Below are positions 37,551 to 41,726 of a stretch of DNA of 41,726 bases, piece by piece. Both the position numbers and the translations under genes were made by a program. Origin of the DNA: Prevotella sp. (lineage in GTDB: Bacteria > Bacteroidota > Bacteroidia > Bacteroidales > Bacteroidaceae); the NCBI GenBank assembly GCA_017556145.1, contig JAFZCU010000104.1, forward strand, positions 1-41,726, read 5' to 3'. Below the pieces are notes generated by a model. The model ran no database searches and was not told the origin of the DNA. It saw nothing but the letters and a program-made list of their open reading frames with translations. Every line of letters starts with the position of its first letter. Positions within the stretch are counted from its first letter, which is position 1.

Positions 37551-38951
37551 ATGTTCAGTAAGGAAACTTATATCAAAAGGCGTCAGGAGTTGAAGAAACT
37601 CGTGGGCAATGGTGTGATTGTGCTCTTCGGTAACAACGACTCACCGGCCAACTATCCTGCTAACGCGTATGCCCCGATGCGACAGGACTCCTCGTTCCTG
37701 TATTATTTCGGACAGCACCGCGACGGACTCGTGGGTGTGATCGACATCGACAACGATACGGAGATGCTCTTCGGCGATGATATCGACGTAGAGGACATCG
37801 TCTGGATGGGCTATACCCCCTCAGTAGCCGACCTCGCCGCAGAGGTAGGCGTCGCCAAGACCGCCCCGATGGCAGAATTAAGTAAAGTATGTTGCTGTGA
37901 AACAGCAACAAACAGAACGGTCCACTTTCTTCCACCCTATCGTTTCGACACGAAGATACAGATCATGGACCTTTTGGGCATCCATCCTTCAAAGCAGAAG
38001 GAGGCAGCTTCGCTCAACCTGATCAAGGCCGTCGTGAAGATGCGCGCCACCAAGAATACTGAGGAGATTGCCTATATCGAGGCGGCGTGTGACGTTGGCT
38101 ACGTCATGCACACGACAGCTCAATTGCTCATCAAGCCCGGTATTACTGAGCGTTTCGTCGCAGGACAGGTCGACGGTATTGCCCGCAGTCTTGCCCAAGG
38201 CAACAGCTTTGCCACCATCTTTTCGCAACATGGTGAGATTATGCACGGCAACCCGTCGGACACTAAACTGGAAGATGGACGTCTGGTATTATGTGACTCA
38301 GGATGCGAGCTCAACGACTATTGTTCTGATCATACCCGCACGATGCCTGTCAATGGCAAGTTCACCCAGCGCCAGTTAGAAATCTACTCTATCGTGGAAG
38401 CCTGTCACGACTATGTACTCGACGTCGCCAAGCCTGGCGTGAAATATATGGATGTACACTTTGCAGTCTGTCGTCTGATGACGGAACGTCTGAAAGAACT
38501 CGGTCTGATGAAGGGTGATACCGACGAGGCCGTTGCAGCAGGCGCTCATGCCATGTTCCTGCCTCACGGACTGGGTCACATGATGGGTATGGACGTACAC
38601 GATATGGAGGGTCTCGGACAGATCTACGTGGGTTTTGATGAGGAGACACGTCCGAATCTGGAGCAATTCGGTACCAACTGCCTGCGCATGGGCCGCAAAC
38701 TGGAAGAGGGCTTTGTGATGACCGATGAGCCGGGTATCTACTTCATTCCCGCCCTCATCGACGACTGGAAGTCCAGTGGTCATTGCAAGGAATTCCTTAA
38801 CTTCGACAAACTGGAGACTTATAAGGACTTCGGCGGCATCCGTATTGAGGATGATATCCTGATTACAAAAGACGGCTGTCGCTTCCTTGGCTCGAAGCGC
38901 ATCCCCTATCACCCCGCAGAACTCGAAGAATTTATGTCAACCGGGAGATAA
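37551..38951 (+). CDS. Aminopeptidase P family (Xaa-Pro) metallopeptidase
   Basis: 466 residues from ATG 37551. An N-terminal creatinase-like domain (residues about 1-165) precedes the pita-bread catalytic domain, with dinuclear metal ligands in CDSGCELNDYCSDHTRT (two Asp), LPHGLGHMMG (His), MTDEPGIYF (Glu) and GGIRIEDD (Glu). No signal peptide, so cytoplasmic. It removes N-terminal residues before proline. A nonamer repeat lies between it and the next peptidase gene. Confidence 0.95.
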   Translation: MFSKETYIKRRQELKKLVGNGVIVLFGNNDSPANYPANAYAPMRQDSSFLYYFGQHRDGLVGVIDIDNDTEMLFGDDIDVEDIVWMGYTPSVADLAAEVGVAKTAPMAELSKVCCCETATNRTVHFLPPYRFDTKIQIMDLLGIHPSKQKEAASLNLIKAVVKMRATKNTEEIAYIEAACDVGYVMHTTAQLLIKPGITERFVAGQVDGIARSLAQGNSFATIFSQHGEIMHGNPSDTKLEDGRLVLCDSGCELNDYCSDHTRTMPVNGKFTQRQLEIYSIVEACHDYVLDVAKPGVKYMDVHFAVCRLMTERLKELGLMKGDTDEAVAAGAHAMFLPHGLGHMMGMDVHDMEGLGQIYVGFDEETRPNLEQFGTNCLRMGRKLEEGFVMTDEPGIYFIPALIDDWKSSGHCKEFLNFDKLETYKDFGGIRIEDDILITKDGCRFLGSKRIPYHPAELEEFMSTGR

Positions 38952-38958
38952 TCATCGG

Positions 38959-38985
38959 ATTACTCAGAATACTCAGATTATTCAG
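38959..38985. repeat. Three 9-bp units between the two peptidase genes
   Basis: attactcag, aatactcag and attattcag in tandem, in the 50-base junction. The 9-bp period also occurs in the arms of the 18853-18964 element. Confidence 0.75.
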
Positions 38986-39001
38986 ATCAAACAATAAAAT
39001 T

Positions 39002-40207
39002 ATGAAGAAGATTTTAACATTCGCACTGATGGCGATAGTCGCTGTGAGTGCATCGGGAGCCAAGAAGAAGGAACCCGCCAAGAACCAAAACAAGCCTGTA
39101 TTCACCATCATCAAGGAGAACCCCATCACGACCATCAAGGACCAGAACCGCTCAGGTACCTGCTGGGACTACTCCACCCTCTCGTTCTTCGAGTCGGAGA
39201 TTCTGAAGGCCACCGGCAAGCGTTACACCCTCTGTGAGGCGTTTGTAGCCAACAAGACTTATATGGAGCGCGCCATCCAAGTGGTCCGCTATCACGGCGA
39301 CTGTCAGTTCGCTCAGGGCGGAAGCGCTGAGGATGTGCTTCATACATTAAAGACCCACGGCATCTGTCCCATCGACGCCATGCCTTTCCCAGGTTCACTC
39401 TATGGCGACTCGCTGAACAACTTCAACGAGTTCTTCTCACTGCTTGAGCCTTATGTGGCAGCTATCTCCAAGAGTACTGCCAAGAAGATCTCCAACCAGT
39501 GGAAGGAAGGACTGCAGGGCATCCTCGATGCTTATCTCGGCAAGTGCCCAGAGAAGTTCAAGTATGAGGGCAAAGAGTACACACCGAAGACCTTCATGGC
39601 CTCACTCGGCATCAACCTCGACGACTATGTCTCCATTACCAGCTACACCCATCACCCCTTCTACACTGCCTTTGCCGTAGAGGTGCAGGACAACTGGCGC
39701 TTCCCGCTGAGCTACAATGTGCCGATGGACGAGATGATGCAGATTATCGACAACGCCATTGACAAGGGCTATACAGTCGCCTGGGGCGGTGATGTGTCTG
39801 AAGATGGATTCACCCGCAAAGGACTGGCTTATGCAATCGACGCAAAAGCCACCCAGAGCCTCGCTGGTAGCGATATGGCCCGTTGGCTGAAACTCGAGAC
39901 CACGAAGAAGCGCAGCATCATCGATTCTCTCGGCTGCACAGTGCCAGAGATCGTGCCAACCCAGCAGATGCGTCAGGAGCGTTTCGACAACTGGGAACTG
40001 ACCGACGACCACGGTATGCACATCTTCGGTGTAGCCAAGGATCAAAACGGCAAGGAGTACTACATGGTGCAGAACTCCTGGGGTAAGACCGGCGACTATA
40101 ATGGCGTCTGGTATATGACCAAGGCCTTCATCGCCGCCAACACGATGGACTTCCTCATCAACAAGAATGCTATTCCTGCTGAAATTCGCAAAAAACTCGG
40201 CATTTAA
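39002..40207 (+). CDS. Exported C1-family cysteine peptidase, aminopeptidase C / bleomycin hydrolase-like
   Basis: 401 residues with a signal peptide (MKKILTFALMAIVAVSASGA). The papain-fold triad is present: Gln/Cys in KDQNRSGTCWDYST, His in DDHGMHIFG, and Asn in MVQNSWG. The layout (long insertion between Cys and His) fits C1B PepC-type enzymes, but exported, as is common in Bacteroidales. It likely trims peptides in the periplasm. Followed by a strong terminator. Confidence 0.93.
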   Translation: MKKILTFALMAIVAVSASGAKKKEPAKNQNKPVFTIIKENPITTIKDQNRSGTCWDYSTLSFFESEILKATGKRYTLCEAFVANKTYMERAIQVVRYHGDCQFAQGGSAEDVLHTLKTHGICPIDAMPFPGSLYGDSLNNFNEFFSLLEPYVAAISKSTAKKISNQWKEGLQGILDAYLGKCPEKFKYEGKEYTPKTFMASLGINLDDYVSITSYTHHPFYTAFAVEVQDNWRFPLSYNVPMDEMMQIIDNAIDKGYTVAWGGDVSEDGFTRKGLAYAIDAKATQSLAGSDMARWLKLETTKKRSIIDSLGCTVPEIVPTQQMRQERFDNWELTDDHGMHIFGVAKDQNGKEYYMVQNSWGKTGDYNGVWYMTKAFIAANTMDFLINKNAIPAEIRKKLGI

Positions 40208-40235
40208 GGAAGAAAATCACCTTTTTTAGGTAAAA

Positions 40236-40275
40236 AACGGCATAATCTGTTATTTTTTTCGCAGATTATGCCGTT
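40236..40275 (+). terminator. Rho-independent terminator after the C1 peptidase gene
   Basis: Perfect 14-bp stem aacggcataatctg (40236-40249) with cagattatgccgtt (40262-40275), a 12-base T-rich loop and a T-rich tail. Confidence 0.85.
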
Positions 40276-40292
40276 ATTTCATTTTTTATTCT

Positions 40293-40300
40293 TATCTTTG
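40293..40300 (+). promoter_or_regulatory. Candidate -7 element of recJ
   Basis: TATCTTTG, an exact TAnnTTTG match 69 bases before the recJ ATG, just past the terminator. Confidence 0.5.
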
Positions 40301-40369
40301 GGCGCTAATTTGGGTTATTATACCCTTTTTGGTCACCAAAGCGACAAGAATAAAAAAATAATATATTAA

Positions 40370-41726
40370 ATGCATTTCAAATGGAATTACGAACCTCCTA
40401 CATCAGAAAGACGAGCGGCAGCTAAAGAGCTGGGTGAGAAGATTGGCATGAGTCCGATTCTCGCCGACCTACTCATTCAGCGTGGCATCAAGACGGAGAG
40501 CGCAGCCAAGCGATTCTTCCGCCCGATGTTAAATGAATTGATAGACCCGTTCCTGATGAATGACATGGACGTGGCTGTAGACAGGCTCAACGACGCCATG
40601 GGGCGTAAAGAGAAGATCATGGTATATGGCGACTACGATGTCGATGGATGTACGGCGGTAGCTTTGGTGTACAAATTCTTGCAGCAGTTCTATTCCAACA
40701 TTGAATACTATATTCCCGACCGCTATGAGGAAGGCTATGGTATCAGCAAGAAAGCGTTGGATGCAGCTGCTGAAAAGGATGTAAAACTTATTATTGTGCT
40801 CGATTGCGGCATCAAGGCAATCGATGAAATCAGTTATGCCAAATCACTTGGTATTGACTTTATTGTGTGTGACCATCACGTGCCCGATGACGATCTGCCT
40901 GATGCAGTCGCCATCCTCAACCCCAAGCGTGAGGACTCCACCTATCCTTTCAAGCACCTGTGCGGCTGTGGTGTCGGCTTCAAGTTCATGCAGGCGTTCG
41001 CCAAAAACAATGGCATCCCCTTCTCAAGGCTCATCCCATTACTCGACTTCTGTGCCGTTTCCATCGCAGCCGATATGGTGCCTGTAACAGGCGAGAACCG
41101 TATTCTGGCGTTCCACGGTCTGAAGCAGCTGAATCAGGCGCCTTCCGTAGGTCTGAAGTCGATCATCGAAATCAGCGGTATGACGGGTCGTGAGATGACG
41201 ATGAGCGACATCGTGTTCAAGATCGGCCCACGCATCAATGCCTCAGGACGTATGCAGAACGGTACCGAGGCCGTTGACCTGCTAGTAGAGCGCGACTTCG
41301 AGAAAGCGCTGTCGGAAGCCAACCATATCAATGTATACAATGAACAGCGCAAGGATGTGGACAAGCAGATGACGGAAGAAGCCAACCAGATTATCGCCAA
41401 GTTGGAGAGCCAGAAACACCACAATAGTATCGTACTCTACGACGAGAACTGGAAGAAGGGTGTGGTAGGCATCGTGGCATCGCGTATGACGGAAATGTAC
41501 TACCGTCCGACGGTGGTTCTCACCCGCAGCGGCGATCTGGCCACAGGCTCTGCCCGCAGTGTGGCCGGCTACGACATCTACGATGCCGTGAAGAGTTGTC
41601 GTGACCTGCTGGAGAACTTCGGCGGACATACTTATGCCGTCGGTCTCTCACTGAAGATTGAGAACATTCCTGAGTTCAGGCGCCGTTTCCAGCAATATGT
41701 CAACGAGCATATTCTCCCAGAACAGA
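40370..41726 (+). CDS. recJ: Single-stranded-DNA-specific exonuclease RecJ (cut by window end)
   Basis: 452 codons are visible from ATG 40370 (MHFKWNYEPPTSERRAAAKE); the C-terminus lies outside. DHH phosphoesterase motifs: MVYGDYDVDGCTA, IIVLDCGIKA, VCDHHVPDD; then KIGPRINASGRM, and DHHA1-type GSARSVAGYDIY and FGGHTYAVGLSL. It degrades ssDNA 5' to 3' in recombination and repair. No stop occurs before the window end. Confidence 0.95.
   Translation, partial: MHFKWNYEPPTSERRAAAKELGEKIGMSPILADLLIQRGIKTESAAKRFFRPMLNELIDPFLMNDMDVAVDRLNDAMGRKEKIMVYGDYDVDGCTAVALVYKFLQQFYSNIEYYIPDRYEEGYGISKKALDAAAEKDVKLIIVLDCGIKAIDEISYAKSLGIDFIVCDHHVPDDDLPDAVAILNPKREDSTYPFKHLCGCGVGFKFMQAFAKNNGIPFSRLIPLLDFCAVSIAADMVPVTGENRILAFHGLKQLNQAPSVGLKSIIEISGMTGREMTMSDIVFKIGPRINASGRMQNGTEAVDLLVERDFEKALSEANHINVYNEQRKDVDKQMTEEANQIIAKLESQKHHNSIVLYDENWKKGVVGIVASRMTEMYYRPTVVLTRSGDLATGSARSVAGYDIYDAVKSCRDLLENFGGHTYAVGLSLKIENIPEFRRRFQQYVNEHILPEQ

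Overview
The window is chromosomal DNA from a member of the Bacteroidales, most likely a Prevotellaceae species. The evidence is the thrS-infC-rpmI order downstream of a TPR gene, promoters of the Bacteroidetes type (TAnnTTTG, in the best case with an upstream TTTG), lipoprotein signal sequences, BACON and WG-type proteins, and little use of Shine-Dalgarno sequences. The species assignment is inference. No tRNA, rRNA, insertion sequence, integrase or CRISPR array was seen, and no gene-free stretch exceeds about 230 bases.

Layout. Positions 1-6597 (minus strand) hold two housekeeping units: SPOR lipoprotein, ruvX, def and a TPR protein, then thrS, infC and rpmI (cut by the window edge). Positions 6766-7719 (plus) hold a small YtxH / holin-like / hypothetical operon. 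Positions 7889-10579 (minus) hold a lipoprotein, murB and a PhnP-like hydrolase, ending at a strong minus-strand terminator near 7719-7744. pheS (plus) follows, then a minus block from 16601 to 11836: a HExxH protein, a DMT transporter, a cyclophilin, a DUF2461 protein and a large secreted protein of unknown function. ligA (plus), a secreted protein and an OmpA-like lipoprotein (minus) follow.

The most distinctive region is 20.6-34.6 kb on the plus strand: eleven closely packed genes for a Hanks-type Ser/Thr phospho-signalling system. It has four protein kinases, one PP2C phosphatase, three FHA-bearing proteins (one is also a kinase, one carries zinc ribbons, one is fused across a membrane segment to a trypsin-like domain lacking catalytic residues), plus extracytoplasmic partners (TPR-BACON protein, Cys-rich lipoprotein, outer-membrane beta-barrel candidate, WG-like repeat protein). 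It looks like a complete writer / eraser / reader module whose kinases and phosphatase carry membrane anchors and whose partners sit in the envelope. No type VI secretion genes are present.

From 34.6 kb to the end come housekeeping genes again: a patatin-like phospholipase, trmD, trpS, an Xaa-Pro aminopeptidase, a secreted C1-family peptidase and recJ (cut by the window end).

A second unusual theme is repeats. Many operon junctions in the housekeeping part consist almost wholly of short tandem repeats with 7-9 or 15-16 bp periods, often running from one stop codon to the next start codon. In two or three genes (ligA, murB and the TPR gene) the same kind of repeat lies inside the reading frame. 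Several form facing inverted arms about 55-75 bp apart. I noticed none of them at the junctions of the kinase cluster.
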